Shown: positions 1-8,920, counted from the first letter of the stretch. The stretch: 64,000 nt of DNA from Azospira inquinata (GCF_018905915.1 NZ_CP064782.1:1488001-1552000), one strand, 5' to 3'. Translations and numbers: made by a program. Notes: generated from the sequence alone by a model not told the origin.

Positions 1-306
1 CGGGGGCGGCAGCCGGGGGTCGGCGGCGGGGCGGAGCGTTGGTTCCGCCGGAGCGCTGGCAGCAAGGCCACCCCTACGGCGCAGAAACACCTCGCAGCAG
101 GTGTGGGCCCAGAGCCGATCCGCCGGTGCCGGGTGGGCGGCGCTGGGCAGGCGCAGGGCCTCCAGGTCCCCCTGGAGCCGGTAATCCAGCACCAAGGCCC
201 CGCCGGGCCCCCGGCCCAGGGTCACCTGGATCAGGGAGAGGGGGGCCGGGGCGCTGTCCGGATGGGGCACCAGCAGGGCGGCGCCGGGAAAAAGTGGGGT
301 TATCAT
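1..306 (-). CDS. DOMON-like domain protein, partial (3' end outside window)
   Basis: The frame opens at an ATG at 306 and stays open to the window edge, giving 102 codons. Residues about 25-75 resemble the N-terminal part of DOMON-like proteins of the cd09627 type: an Ile-Gln-Val strand, a Leu-Asp-Tyr-Arg-Leu strand, Gly-Asp-Leu-x-Ala-Leu-Arg-Leu-Pro, then Leu-Trp-x-His-Thr-Cys-Cys-Glu-Val-Phe. The function of this family is not established; the fold is a beta sandwich related to haem- or sugar-binding DOMON domains. After about residue 75 the translation becomes proline/alanine-rich and no longer resembles the family, so a frameshift or a divergent insertion near position 80 is possible. It is transcribed divergently from the small secreted protein at 365. 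Confidence 0.5.
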   Translation of the reverse strand, partial: MITPLFPGAALLVPHPDSAPAPLSLIQVTLGRGPGGALVLDYRLQGDLEALRLPSAAHPAPADRLWAHTCCEVFLRRRGGLAASAPAEPTLRPAADPRLPPP

Positions 307-364
307 TGGCGGGCGATTTTACCCTTGCCGCCGGAATCACCGCCCATTTTTGGAGGAATCCGTC

Positions 365-790
365 ATGCCCCTTTGCCCCCCTGCCCTGGTTTTCCACCTC
401 CGCCGCACCCTGCCCGTGGCCCTGTTGTGCGGCGCCGCCCTGCCTCTCTGGGCCGCTGACGCCCCCGCCGGACTGCAACTGGTGTGCGGCGGCATCGGCC
501 AGGACGAGTCGGCCCAGATGCTGGCCGCCACGCCCAAACACGCCCTCACCCTGCTCTTCGTCGCCCGGGACGGCCACTACCTTTCCGGGGTGGCCACCAA
601 GGTGGACGATCCCCTGGGGGATAAGGAAGCGGCCAACGGGGACTGCGGCCCCCTGGCCCAGGTGGATGTGGCCAAGGCGGGCCGCTACCGGGTGAAGGCC
701 AGCTTTGACGGCCAACAGTGGGAGCAATGGCTGAAATTGGCTCCCAAGGCCGGCGCCAAGCGGGTCATCCGCTTCAAGGCCGACGACTAG
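365..790 (+). CDS. Small secreted protein of unknown function
   Basis: This frame encodes a 141-residue protein. The ATG at 365 is chosen over a TTG at 350 because a GGAGGA ribosome binding site at 352-357 sits at the right distance. The first 30 or so residues form a typical Sec signal peptide (two arginines, a Leu/Ala-rich core, Leu-Trp-Ala-Ala cleavage region). The mature part has two cysteines (in Leu-Val-Cys-Gly-Gly and Gly-Asp-Cys-Gly) that could form a disulphide, as expected for an exported protein. I do not recognise the family. It may be a single-gene unit, since the next gene starts 312 bases downstream. Confidence 0.6.
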   Translation: MPLCPPALVFHLRRTLPVALLCGAALPLWAADAPAGLQLVCGGIGQDESAQMLAATPKHALTLLFVARDGHYLSGVATKVDDPLGDKEAANGDCGPLAQVDVAKAGRYRVKASFDGQQWEQWLKLAPKAGAKRVIRFKADD

Positions 791-1102
791 GGCTTCCCGG
801 GGCCACCAGGCTCCAGGGGATTAAGCAGCGGGCTTTGCCGCACCACCCGGTTGGAGAGTGGCGCCAGTCCTTGTTCTTCAAGGCCACCTAGTGAATCGCC
901 TTGTTGGCTGGGCCTGAGCCGCCGCCCCCTCCGCTCCCCCTCCCGCCCCTTGCCTGAGCCGGTGGCTTTTCGGTAGATTCAAGCAGGACGCCCCTTCCCA
1001 GGCCTTTTTTCGGACCCCGCCCAGGCCACCCAACCCTTTCCACCGACGGGAATGGGGCCTAGGCGCCCCGGCTCCCTTTTCCACCTCCTACTCCCAATCC
1101 CT
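791..1102. other. Intergenic stretch, no gene seen
   Basis: These 312 bases between the small secreted protein and the radical SAM gene contain short frames without a convincing start or family resemblance. No terminator, tRNA or repeat is evident. The base composition is host-like. Confidence 0.5.
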
Positions 1103-2005
1103 ATGGACGACCACGCCTTTCCCATCCGCTACGTGGAGCCCGTGTACCGGCCCCCCAGCGAAGCCCAGTCCCTGATTCTGCCCCTCACCAACGGCTGCTC
1201 CTGGAACCAGTGCACCTACTGCGACATGTACACCGCCCCCCAGAAGCGCTTTCGCGCCCGGGACGAGGGGGAAACCCTGGAGTCCATTCGCCGGGCCGGG
1301 GCCGGGTACGGGGACCAGGTGAAGCGGGTCTTCCTGGCGGATGGAGACGCCCTGGTGCTGCCCACCCGGCGCCTGCTGGCCGTGCTCGCCGCCATCCGGG
1401 AACACCTGCCCGGGGTGCGCCGGGTCTCCAGCTACTGCCTGCCCCGCAACCTGGCCCGCAAATCCGTGGCCGAACTCACCGAGCTACGGGCCGCCGGCCT
1501 GAGTCTGGCCTACGTGGGGGCCGAATCCGGGGACGACACGGTGCTAGCCCGGGTGCACAAGGGGGAAAGTTTCGATTCCACCCGGGCCGCCCTGGATAAG
1601 CTGGGGGAGGCGGGCATCAGCCGCTCCGTCATGCTCCTCAACGGCCTGGGGGGCGCCGTCTATTCGGCCCAGCACGCCGCCGCCTCGGCCCGGCTGGCCA
1701 ACGCCACCCAGCCTGAATTCCTGGCCACCCTGGTAGTCAGCTTTCCCCTGGGGGAAGCCCGGTTCCGGGCCGCTTTTCCGGAATGGACGCCCCTGGACCC
1801 GGTGGGCCTGTTCCGGGAAATGGAAGCCCTGATCGGCGCCCTGGAACTGAAGCGCACCGTCTTCCGCAGCGACCACGCCTCCAACTGGCTGGTGCTCAAA
1901 GGCAACCTGCCCACGGACAAGGAGCGACTCCTGGCCCAGCTCCGCGCCGCCATCGCCCAGCCCCAGGAAGCCCCCCTGCGCCCCGCCTGGGCCCGGGGGC
2001 TGTAG
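1103..2005 (+). CDS. Radical SAM domain protein
   Basis: A 300-residue protein starting at the ATG at 1103; an upstream alternative at 1052 would add only an unconvincing 17-residue leader. The iron-sulphur motif is Cys32-x4-Cys37-x2-Cys40 followed by Asp-Met-Tyr, in the context Asn-Gly-Cys-Ser-Trp-Asn-x-Cys-Thr-Tyr-Cys, which marks radical S-adenosylmethionine enzymes. The spacing is one residue longer than the commonest Cx3Cx2C form but occurs in this uncharacterised subfamily with the Trp-Asn motif. A later Gly-Ala-Glu-Ser-Gly-Asp segment resembles the SAM-binding strand. Substrate unknown. It stands alone on the plus strand with about 170 bases before the next gene. Confidence 0.8.
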   Translation: MDDHAFPIRYVEPVYRPPSEAQSLILPLTNGCSWNQCTYCDMYTAPQKRFRARDEGETLESIRRAGAGYGDQVKRVFLADGDALVLPTRRLLAVLAAIREHLPGVRRVSSYCLPRNLARKSVAELTELRAAGLSLAYVGAESGDDTVLARVHKGESFDSTRAALDKLGEAGISRSVMLLNGLGGAVYSAQHAAASARLANATQPEFLATLVVSFPLGEARFRAAFPEWTPLDPVGLFREMEALIGALELKRTVFRSDHASNWLVLKGNLPTDKERLLAQLRAAIAQPQEAPLRPAWARGL

Positions 2006-2173
2006 GCCCTCGGCCAGCATCCCCGGGGGAAACCGGCGGCGGCCCCGAGGAGGGCCCGCCCCCTTCAGCCACTTCAGCCAACTGCCGCCGGACCACGCCG
2101 ATTCCAGCCCAATTCCGGCCCGATCCCCGCCCCGGGCCCCTATAATGGCTCCCTACCGAATTTGCCCCTACCC

Positions 2174-2638
2174 ATGTCCGTTCCCATCCGTTCCCTTGCC
2201 GACCGTCTGCGTCAGGTAGCCCTGTTTGAGGTGCTCGGCCTGGCCCTGGTGACACCCCTGTTTTCCTGGGCCAGCGGCCAGCAGGGCACCAGCTCCCTGG
2301 TGCTGCTGGCCATTCTGGCCGGGGTGGCGGCCCTGTGGAACACCGCTTTCGCCAGCGCCGTGGATTGGGTCCAGGCCCATTATTTCGGCCTGCGGGCCGA
2401 CCTGCGGGGCTGGCGGGCCCGGGCCGTCTATGCCCTGGCCTTTGAGGGCGGCCTAGCCTGCCTCACCCTGCCCATCATCGCCGCCTGGACGGGCCTCTCC
2501 TGGTTCGCCGCCCTGGTGGCCGATCTGGGTCTGGCCCTCACCTACACGGTCTATGCCTACCTGTTCAACTGGGTCTATGACCGCTGCTTTCCCCTGGGGG
2601 AGCGGCCCCTGGCCCCGGAAGCGGGCGGGGTAGAATAG
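2174..2638 (+). CDS. PACE family small multidrug efflux transporter
   Basis: A 154-residue, four-helix membrane protein with two tandem copies of the bacterial transmembrane pair (BTP) domain, as in AceI, the chlorhexidine transporter that defines the proteobacterial antimicrobial compound efflux family. The first repeat has Arg-Gln-Val-Ala-Leu-Phe-Glu followed by a proline-ended helix; Glu19 matches the conserved membrane glutamate thought to couple protons. A Trp-Asn-x-Ala-Phe-x-x-x-Val-Asp motif closes it. The second repeat has Ala-Leu-Ala-Phe-Glu-Gly and [10 protein letters not shown]. The ATG at 2174 is preferred to an in-frame TTG at 2162. Likely role: proton-driven export of cationic biocides or small amines such as polyamines; the substrate is not readable from sequence. 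Confidence 0.85.
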   Translation: MSVPIRSLADRLRQVALFEVLGLALVTPLFSWASGQQGTSSLVLLAILAGVAALWNTAFASAVDWVQAHYFGLRADLRGWRARAVYALAFEGGLACLTLPIIAAWTGLSWFAALVADLGLALTYTVYAYLFNWVYDRCFPLGERPLAPEAGGVE

Positions 2639-2676
2639 GCGCCCCCTTCGGAACCCGCCCGCCGGAATCCCTCCCC

Positions 2677-2952
2677 ATGACCATCCAGCTTGCCCCAGCG
2701 GCCCAGGAGGCCGCCATCGCCTCCCTGCAACGCTATTTCCGGGAAAACGCCGAGGAGCCCCTGGGCCACCTGGGGGCCCGGGCCCTGCTGGATTACCTGC
2801 TGGCGGAAATCGGCCCGAGCATCTACAACCAGGCGGTGGCCGAGGTGCAGGCCCGGATGCAGCAGCTGGTGCTGGATCTGGACATCGACCTCCACGCCGA
2901 AGAATTTTCCTATTGGACCCAGCCCAAGGGCCGCCGGGGGAAAAAGGCCTGA
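2677..2952 (+). CDS. DUF2164 domain protein
   Basis: A 91-residue soluble protein that matches the DUF2164 pattern along its whole length: an Ala-Ile-x-Ser-Leu-Gln-Arg-Tyr-Phe start, Glu-Glu-Pro-Leu-Gly, Leu-Asp-Tyr-Leu-Leu-x-Glu-Ile-Gly-Pro-x-Ile-Tyr-Asn, and a conserved Glu-Glu-x-x-Tyr-Trp near the end, followed by a basic tail. Function unknown. It starts 38 bases after the efflux gene and ends 77 bases before murB, so the three may be co-transcribed. Confidence 0.8.
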   Translation: MTIQLAPAAQEAAIASLQRYFRENAEEPLGHLGARALLDYLLAEIGPSIYNQAVAEVQARMQQLVLDLDIDLHAEEFSYWTQPKGRRGKKA

Positions 2953-3029
2953 CCCGGCCCCCCTGCCACCACAGGCACTACCCGCCGCCCCTTTCCGTCC
3001 CTTCCTTACCTCCCACGCCTACGCCCATC

Positions 3030-4064
3030 ATGCTGCCCCCCTTTGTCCAGGCGGACGCCGATCTCGCCCCCCTCAACACCCTGGCCCTGCCCGCCCGGGC
3101 CGCCTTTCTCGCCACCGTCACCCACCCAGACGAGCTAGGCCAGCTGGCCGTCCATCCGGACCTAGCCCGGCGCCGCCGCTTCGTTCTGGGCGGGGGCAGC
3201 AATCTGGTCCTCACCGGGGACGTGGATGGTCTGGTGCTGCGCATGGCCATCCCGGGCAAGGCCCTGGTGGCGGAGGACGACGACGCCTGGTACGTGCGGG
3301 CCGGGGCCGGGGAAAGCTGGCACGACTTTGTGCGTTGGACCCTGGCCCAGGGCTGGCCCGGCCTGGAAAATCTCTCCCTCATCCCAGGCACCGTGGGCTC
3401 CGCCCCCATCCAGAACATCGGCGCCTACGGCCTGGAAGCGGGAGACCGGTTTTATCGCCTGGAAGCCCGCGACATGGCCACGGGGGAAGATTTCACCCTG
3501 GACCGGGAAGCCTGTCGCTTCGCCTATCGGGACAGCCGCTTCAAACAGGAAGGCTGGCACCTGGACGGCAGCCACGTCATCACCGCCGTCACCTTCCGCC
3601 TGCCCAAGGCCTGGCAGCCCCTCACCCGCTACGCCGATCTGGCCAAGGAACTGGAGGCCCGGGGCCTCACCCAACCCAGCGCCCGGGACATTTCCGACGC
3701 GGTGATCGCCGTGCGCCAGCGCAAGCTGCCGGACCCGGCCACCCTGCCCAACGCGGGCAGCTTTTTCCAGAATCCGGTGGTGCCGGGGCCAGTGGCCGCC
3801 AGCCTGGTAACCACCCATCCCCACCTGCCCCACTATCCCCAGCCCGATGGCCGGGTCAAACTGGCCGCCGGCTGGCTCATTGAACAATCTGGCTGGAAAG
3901 GCCGAGCCCTGGGCCCCGCCGCCATGTACGAGAAACAGGCCCTGGTGCTGGTGAACCGGGGCGGCGCCACCGGCGCCCAGGTGGCCGCCCTCATGGCAGC
4001 GGTGCAGGCCGATGTGGGGGAGAAATTCGGCGTTGAGTTGATGCCGGAGCCGATTTTTTTATAA
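3030..4064 (+). CDS. murB: UDP-N-acetylenolpyruvoylglucosamine reductase
   Basis: This 344-residue flavoenzyme reduces UDP-GlcNAc-enolpyruvate to UDP-MurNAc with NADPH, the second committed step of peptidoglycan synthesis in the cytoplasm. Length equals E. coli MurB (342), so it is the type I form. Visible motifs are the FAD-binding Gly-Gly-Gly-Ser-Asn-Leu-Val-Leu, the segment [18 protein letters not shown], the proton-donor serine in Asn-Ala-Gly-Ser-Phe-Phe-Gln-Asn-Pro, and the C-terminal Glu in [10 protein letters not shown]. The open frame extends upstream to 2913, but the ATG at 3030 gives the family length and the conserved N-terminus. It is followed directly by a low-GC insertion. Confidence 0.95.
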   Translation: MLPPFVQADADLAPLNTLALPARAAFLATVTHPDELGQLAVHPDLARRRRFVLGGGSNLVLTGDVDGLVLRMAIPGKALVAEDDDAWYVRAGAGESWHDFVRWTLAQGWPGLENLSLIPGTVGSAPIQNIGAYGLEAGDRFYRLEARDMATGEDFTLDREACRFAYRDSRFKQEGWHLDGSHVITAVTFRLPKAWQPLTRYADLAKELEARGLTQPSARDISDAVIAVRQRKLPDPATLPNAGSFFQNPVVPGPVAASLVTTHPHLPHYPQPDGRVKLAAGWLIEQSGWKGRALGPAAMYEKQALVLVNRGGATGAQVAALMAAVQADVGEKFGVELMPEPIFL

Positions 4065-4114
4065 GAATTGATTGTGCAGCTATTGGTCTATCCCCCATTT
4101 CCCAATATTTAGCA

Positions 4115-4666
4115 TCAAGCGTCAGGGAGGAAACTCCCAATTATGGCAAATACAAGCAGCGCACCGCCACCAACAAGAGCAACCCAATTCCATAGGGTAA
4201 TTTTTGAATTTTCAGAGCCTATTGCCTCAATTTTTTTATTAATTTCTAACGCCGCCGCATTCATCGGGATGAGCGGTACAAAACTCAACATTGAGGCAAG
4301 CCAATAGGGGTTAGGCAAACGCCAAAGGGATTGCAATATAAAATAGAAAACCGCAAGAATTCCTATTAATGAAGGAGCCGGGACCCCTTTCTCATTAGCA
4401 GCCAATTTAATATATTTAAAACAACTATAAGCCCATAGCGGAGCAAATAACGCTCTCAAGAAAGGCATTATTCTTTTATTTGATCTCGCCTTAATCAATA
4501 CCCAGTTTTTATAAAACCAATATAGTTCATAAATCCCTAAGGTACAGGCAGACATTAGGATGAACTTTAGGGTCGAAGGGGAAAAAAAATAAGGTCGTTG
4601 CTCAATTACTTCCTCCGATCTCTCAATCGGGTTGTCAACGTTTATCTCTGTTACAACTCGGTTCAT
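4115..4666 (-). CDS. Membrane protein, DUF4234-like, foreign base composition
   Basis: A 183-residue protein with three or four hydrophobic segments: about 33-52 (Phe-Ile-Leu-Met-Ser-x-Cys-Thr-Leu-Gly-Ile-Tyr-Glu-Leu-Tyr-Trp), 98-115, 120-140 and 160-180. The Thr-Leu-Gly-Ile-Tyr-x-x-Tyr-Trp-Phe-Tyr-x-x-Trp motif is typical of DUF4234-type small membrane proteins of unknown function. Its codons are AT-rich, in sharp contrast to murB on the left and the amidase on the right, so it is probably acquired. It is convergent with murB, 50 bases away. No functional prediction is justified. Confidence 0.7.
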   Translation of the reverse strand: MNRVVTEINVDNPIERSEEVIEQRPYFFSPSTLKFILMSACTLGIYELYWFYKNWVLIKARSNKRIMPFLRALFAPLWAYSCFKYIKLAANEKGVPAPSLIGILAVFYFILQSLWRLPNPYWLASMLSFVPLIPMNAAALEINKKIEAIGSENSKITLWNWVALVGGGALLVFAIIGSFLPDA

Positions 4667-5035
4667 AGCTCCCCCATTTTAATTGGCAACGTGAAGTAAA
4701 TTCCAATAGCAGCATCTATTTCTGGCCTAATAATCGTACATATAAAAATCTGTGTTTCGCTATCCTATGGCCACGGCGACATTAATGTCAAATGGGTTAT
4801 GTTATTAAGATAACTAACGCAACGATACCTCCATCACTCCGACTGAGCCTCACAGCCCCCCAGCAAGGTCGGGAGTAAGGAATCTGGTTTTTTTGTTAAT
4901 TCTTTGAGAAATAAGAAGATTACGCTCACCGAATTTAGGCAGAACTTAGCCTTTCCGGAGCGTAACGTGGCAGCAATATTATCCAGTCGTCCCGGATACC
5001 CACGCTGCAAAGCGCAAGCCCCAACATCCAAGCTC
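4667..5035. other. Low-GC intergenic stretch, no gene seen
   Basis: These 369 bases upstream of the DUF4234-like gene share its low GC and differ sharply from the amidase gene that begins at 5036. They probably hold the promoter of the minus-strand gene. Short frames on both strands have no family resemblance. No repeat or transposase remnant was recognised at either edge. Confidence 0.45.
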
Positions 5036-5950
5036 CTACTGCCGCCCCTCCCCCTTGTCCGCCCTCAACTCCATCATGCAGGCCGCCAGCCCGGTGGCGA
5101 TGCCATCCGCCATGCGGGCCTGGTTGGCGGGGTCGGCCAGGGCCAGTTCTTCTTCCCGGTTTTTCAGCATGCCCGCTTCCAGGAGCACGGCGGGGACGGT
5201 GGTGTGGGAGGTGACCAACAGGGTGTCGTAGAAGCGCACCCCGTTGGTTTCGTCGGCCCAGGGGCGGGGGGTGCCTAGGGCGGTGGCGCTGTGGTGGGTG
5301 GCCCGGGCGAAACCCAGGCGGCGCAGGCGGGCACCGATGGCGGAGGCGCAGGCTAGGCTTTGGGCCACGTCCGGGTTGCGGTGGGAAATGAAGAGGGCAA
5401 AGCCCCGGAAGCGGGGTTCGTCGTTATAGGTTTCCGGCCGCCCGTCCCACTCCCAGAGGTGGAGGAAGGAGGGGTCCAGGGAATCGTGGTGCAGGGAAAT
5501 GAAATAATCCGCCCCCACGGCCGCTTCGGGACGGGCCGCCAGGCTGGGGATTTTGCCGTCGAAATTGATCCGGGTAACGGCCAAATGCTTGGCTTCCAGG
5601 GCCGTGGCCAGCTGCCGGGCCAGGTCCAGGTTGAAGGAAAACTCGCTGCGGCCCCGGGCGCTGATGGCGCCGCTATCTTTGAGGGAATGGCCCACATCCA
5701 CGGCCACCCGGGGCAGGGCAACGGGGGGCCGGGCCGTGGGCGAGGGGAGGGTGGGGGCCACGGCCCCCGCAGGGATTTCCCCTTCCTCCGCCGCCCCCGT
5801 GGCGATTCCTTCCCCAGCCAGGGTGGGAAGGGGAGCCATGCCGCTCCACAGCGCTACAATGAGTGCCCAGCGGCCCAGCCGGGGCCGCCCCTTGCTCCGG
5901 CCCAGAGTCGGCGCCCTTTTTTCCTGCCCAATTTTTGCCATTGCCATCAT
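5036..5950 (-). CDS. N-acetylmuramoyl-L-alanine amidase (Amidase_3), exported
   Basis: A 304-residue cell-wall hydrolase that cleaves the amide between MurNAc and the stem peptide. After a cationic start and a hydrophobic signal segment (about residues 27-46) comes a linker rich in Pro/Ala, then the Amidase_3 domain from about residue 80. Zinc ligands are visible as His in Val-Asp-Val-Gly-His-Ser, Glu in Arg-Ser-Glu-Phe-Ser-Phe-Asn, and His in Ser-Leu-His-His-Asp-Ser; the catalytic Glu is in Leu-Leu-Glu-Ala-Gly-Met-Leu. No AMIN or SPOR domain is present. Three possible ATG starts cluster at 5950, 5947 and 5941; the first overlaps the start codon of the divergent M61 peptidase by two bases. 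Confidence 0.88.
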   Translation of the reverse strand: MMAMAKIGQEKRAPTLGRSKGRPRLGRWALIVALWSGMAPLPTLAGEGIATGAAEEGEIPAGAVAPTLPSPTARPPVALPRVAVDVGHSLKDSGAISARGRSEFSFNLDLARQLATALEAKHLAVTRINFDGKIPSLAARPEAAVGADYFISLHHDSLDPSFLHLWEWDGRPETYNDEPRFRGFALFISHRNPDVAQSLACASAIGARLRRLGFARATHHSATALGTPRPWADETNGVRFYDTLLVTSHTTVPAVLLEAGMLKNREEELALADPANQARMADGIATGLAACMMELRADKGEGRQ

Positions 5951-7742
5951 GGTCCATCCTGTTCGTTACACCCTGACCCCCGCGTCCCCCGAGGCCCATC
6001 TTTTCCACATCACCTGCCGGGTGGCGGCACCGGACCCGGCGGGCCAGCGCTTCGCCCTGCCCACCTGGATTCCAGGCAGCTACCTGATCCGGGAATTCGC
6101 CCGCCAGGTGGTGAGCATCCAGGCCCAGGCGGACGGCAAGCCGGTGGCCCTGACCAAGCTGGATAAGCACAGCTGGCAGGCGGCGCCGGTGAAACCGGGC
6201 CGGGCCCTGGAGGTAAGTTACCAAGTTTACGCCTGGGACCTGTCCGTGCGGGGCGCCCATCTGGATCGGAGCCACGCCTATTTCAACGGTCCCAGCATCT
6301 TTCTCGGCGTGGTGGGCCAGGAACATCTGCCCTGCCGGGTAGAACTGGCGCCCCCGGCGGGCAAGGCCTATCAGGACTGGCGGGTAGCCACGGCCATGCG
6401 CCCGGCCAAGGGGGAAAAGGGGGCAGCCAAGCGCTGGGGATTTGGCCTGTATGAGGCGGCGGATTACGACGAGCTGCTGGATCACCCGGTGGAAATGGGC
6501 CATTTCGACGTGGTGGAATTCAAGGCTTGCGGCACGCCCCACGCGGTGGCCGTCACCGGTCGCCATGACGGGGATCTGGAGCGCTTGGCCAAGGACCTGA
6601 AGCCCATCTGCGAAAGCCACATCCGGCTCTTTGCCAAGACCGCCCCCATGGACCGTTACCTGTTCCTGGTCACCGTGGTGGGCAAGGGCTACGGCGGCCT
6701 GGAACACCGGGCCTCCACCTCCCTGTTGGCTTCCCGCAACGACCTGCCCGGGACCCAGACCCCCACGGAAGGGCCTCTGCCGGACAGTTACGTGAATTTT
6801 CTCGGCCTCTGTAGCCACGAATATTTCCACAGCTGGAACGTGAAGCGCATCAAGCCCGCAGCCTTCATCCCCTATGACCTGGACCGGGAAGCCCACACCC
6901 ACCTGCTCTGGGCCTTTGAAGGCTTCACCTCCTATTACGACGATCTGGGCCTGCTGCGCAGCGGCCGCATCGACGCCAAAACCTACCTCAAGCTCCTGGG
7001 CAAGACCGCGGAACGGGTACGTCAGGCCCCGGGGCGCTTGAAGCAAAGCGTGGCCGATTCCTCCTTCGACGCCTGGATCAAAGCCTACCGGCCGGACGAA
7101 AACACCCCCAATGCGGTGGTCAACTACTATACCCAGGGCGCCCTCATCGCCCTGGGCCTGGACCTGGAACTGCGCCGGGGCAGCCACGGGCGCAAGAGCC
7201 TGGATCAGGTGATGCAGGTGCTCTGGCAACGCTACGGCCAAAGCGGCACGGGGGTGGGGGAAGGGGACATTTTCACCGCCGTGGCGGAAGTGGGGGGCCC
7301 CACCGCCGCCCGCTGGCTGGAAAAGGCCGTAACTACCCCGGGGGACGTGGCCCTGGAAAAGCCCCTCAAAGCCCTGGGGGTAAAACTCCAATGGCAGCCC
7401 CTGGGAGACAAGCCCAGCTTGGGGGTACGCACCACGGTGGAAGGGGGGGATCTGAAGCTCGCCACCGTCTTCAGCGGCGGTCCGGCGGAACGGGCCGGGC
7501 TGGCGGGCGGCGACGTGCTGGTGGCCTGGAACGGCCTGCGTATCAGCCCGGACGGCCTGGATGAGCTGCTCGCCCGGCACCGGGCGGGGGACGACATCCA
7601 GCTCCACTATTTCCGCCGGGATGAACTCCAGGAAACCCACCTGGTACTGGCTCCGCCCCCCGCCCATCGGGCCGAGCTGCGGCTAATGGAAGGCCTGCCC
7701 GAATCCACGGGCCGGCTGCGCCGGGGCTGGCTGGGGGAATAG
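5949..7742 (+). CDS. M61 family glycyl aminopeptidase with PDZ domain
   Basis: A 597-residue metallopeptidase. The catalytic zinc motif is His290-Glu291-Tyr-Phe-His294, in Ser-His-Glu-Tyr-Phe-His-Ser-Trp-Asn-Val-Lys-Arg-Ile, the M61 signature. The third zinc ligand is the Glu in Trp-Ala-Phe-Glu-Gly-Phe-Thr-Ser-Tyr-Tyr-Asp-Asp, as in the family. A PDZ domain follows near residues 500-570 (Gly-Gly-Pro-Ala-Glu-Arg-Ala-Gly-Leu-x-Gly-Gly-Asp). No signal peptide is evident, in keeping with a cytoplasmic peptidase. The long upstream open frame from 5553 is the antisense of the amidase gene; the ATG at 5949 begins the family-like N-terminus. Its promoter must lie inside the amidase coding sequence. 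Confidence 0.88.
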   Translation: MVHPVRYTLTPASPEAHLFHITCRVAAPDPAGQRFALPTWIPGSYLIREFARQVVSIQAQADGKPVALTKLDKHSWQAAPVKPGRALEVSYQVYAWDLSVRGAHLDRSHAYFNGPSIFLGVVGQEHLPCRVELAPPAGKAYQDWRVATAMRPAKGEKGAAKRWGFGLYEAADYDELLDHPVEMGHFDVVEFKACGTPHAVAVTGRHDGDLERLAKDLKPICESHIRLFAKTAPMDRYLFLVTVVGKGYGGLEHRASTSLLASRNDLPGTQTPTEGPLPDSYVNFLGLCSHEYFHSWNVKRIKPAAFIPYDLDREAHTHLLWAFEGFTSYYDDLGLLRSGRIDAKTYLKLLGKTAERVRQAPGRLKQSVADSSFDAWIKAYRPDENTPNAVVNYYTQGALIALGLDLELRRGSHGRKSLDQVMQVLWQRYGQSGTGVGEGDIFTAVAEVGGPTAARWLEKAVTTPGDVALEKPLKALGVKLQWQPLGDKPSLGVRTTVEGGDLKLATVFSGGPAERAGLAGGDVLVAWNGLRISPDGLDELLARHRAGDDIQLHYFRRDELQETHLVLAPPPAHRAELRLMEGLPESTGRLRRGWLGE

Positions 7743-7798
7743 GTGACCCAGGCCCGGGGAAGGGCCGGAAGATTTTTCCGCCCCCCGGGCTTTAGGCC

Positions 7799-8155
7799 CT
7801 AGCCTTCAATCCCCAAGCCACCGTCTTCGTAGAAATCCTGGGCCGCTTCCCAGGTGACCGCCTTTTCCGCCTTGGCGGCCTGGGCGAACATGCGGATGAA
7901 GGGCTGGGCCCGGGTGGCCAGGGCCACCACTTCATGGGGCTCCATGCCGATGCCCGAATCTTCCAGCAGCTGGGCTTTGCCGTCCTTGGCGGGCTTTTCC
8001 AGGCCCTCCAGACGGGCCACGGCCTGATCCAATTCCCCTGGGGCAATCACCCCCCGGGCGGTGGGTTCCTTGCCCAGCAAACGGAGCAGCAGGCGGGCCA
8101 CATCGGCAAAGGTAATGACATCGGCGGCGGCGGTACTTTGGAATTTTACGATCAT
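7799..8155 (-). CDS. DUF1840 domain protein
   Basis: A 118-residue soluble protein matching DUF1840: Met-Ile-Val-Lys-Phe-x-Ser at the start, Asp-Val-Ile-x-Phe-x-x-x-Ala-x-x-Leu-Leu-x-x-Leu-Gly-Lys near residue 20, and the Arg-Gly-Val-Ile segment. Function unknown; the family is common in betaproteobacteria. The ATG at 8155 is chosen because it opens the conserved N-terminus and has an AGAGAGGA ribosome site just upstream on the minus strand. It is divergent from the carbonic anhydrase gene. Confidence 0.8.
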   Translation of the reverse strand: MIVKFQSTAAADVITFADVARLLLRLLGKEPTARGVIAPGELDQAVARLEGLEKPAKDGKAQLLEDSGIGMEPHEVVALATRAQPFIRMFAQAAKAEKAVTWEAAQDFYEDGGLGIEG

Positions 8156-8257
8156 GATTTTTCCTCTCTGGCCCATTCTACCTTTGTCAGGAAAATCATC
8201 CGGTTTCGCGTTAAAATAGACAGGCGTTATTAATAATTATAGAAAGACTTCATCCCC

Positions 8258-8920
8258 ATGGCAGGAAACGCTGGGCTGGAACATTTGTTTGAGCAAAACC
8301 GTGCATGGTCAGAAAGTATCCGGGCAGAAGACCCCACTTTCTTTGACCGGCTGGCTCAGCTCCAGGCTCCGGAATATCTGTGGATCGGCTGTTCCGATTC
8401 CCGGGTGCCCGCCAATGAAATTACCGGGCTCCAGCCCGGAGAAGTCTTTGTCCACCGCAACGTGGGCAACGTGGTGGTCCACAGCGACATGAACTGCCTC
8501 TCCGTGATCCAGTATTCCGTGGAAGTGCTGCGGGTAAAGCACATCATGGTGGTGGGGCATTACGGTTGCGGTGGGGTGCTGGCGGCCCTCAACAACCTGC
8601 GCCTGGGCCTGGTGGATAACTGGGTGCGGCATATCCAGGATGTGCGCCAGAAGCATGGCAAGCTCATTGAAGCCATTGAAGATCCCCAGGCCCGCCACGA
8701 CCGGCTCTGCGAACTCAATGTGATCGAACAGGTGTTCAATGTCTGCCATACTACGGCGGTACGGGGCGCCTGGGATCGGGGCCAGGACCTGACTGTTCAC
8801 GGTTGGGTCTATGGCCTCTCCGACGGGCTGGCCCACGACATGTATGTCTCCAGTACCAATTACCCGGATTCCTTGACGGCTTACGAGGCCGCCATCGCCC
8901 GGATCAGTTCGCCGGCCTGA
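8258..8920 (+). CDS. can: Beta-class carbonic anhydrase
   Basis: A 220-residue enzyme that interconverts CO2 and bicarbonate in the cytoplasm, supplying bicarbonate for carboxylases. Zinc ligands Cys45, His101 and Cys104 are present, and Asp47-x-Arg49 gives the catalytic dyad in Cys-Ser-Asp-Ser-Arg-Val. Length and motifs match E. coli Can (YadF). About 100 AT-rich bases separate it from the divergent DUF1840 gene and presumably hold its promoter. The CoA-transferase follows after 125 bases. Confidence 0.95.
   Translation: MAGNAGLEHLFEQNRAWSESIRAEDPTFFDRLAQLQAPEYLWIGCSDSRVPANEITGLQPGEVFVHRNVGNVVVHSDMNCLSVIQYSVEVLRVKHIMVVGHYGCGGVLAALNNLRLGLVDNWVRHIQDVRQKHGKLIEAIEDPQARHDRLCELNVIEQVFNVCHTTAVRGAWDRGQDLTVHGWVYGLSDGLAHDMYVSSTNYPDSLTAYEAAIARISSPA

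Noticed and set aside
5673..7667. A 664-codon open frame on the minus strand
   Set aside because: It is antisense to the M61 peptidase, has His/Gly/Gln-rich composition typical of shadow frames in GC-rich DNA, and resembles no family.
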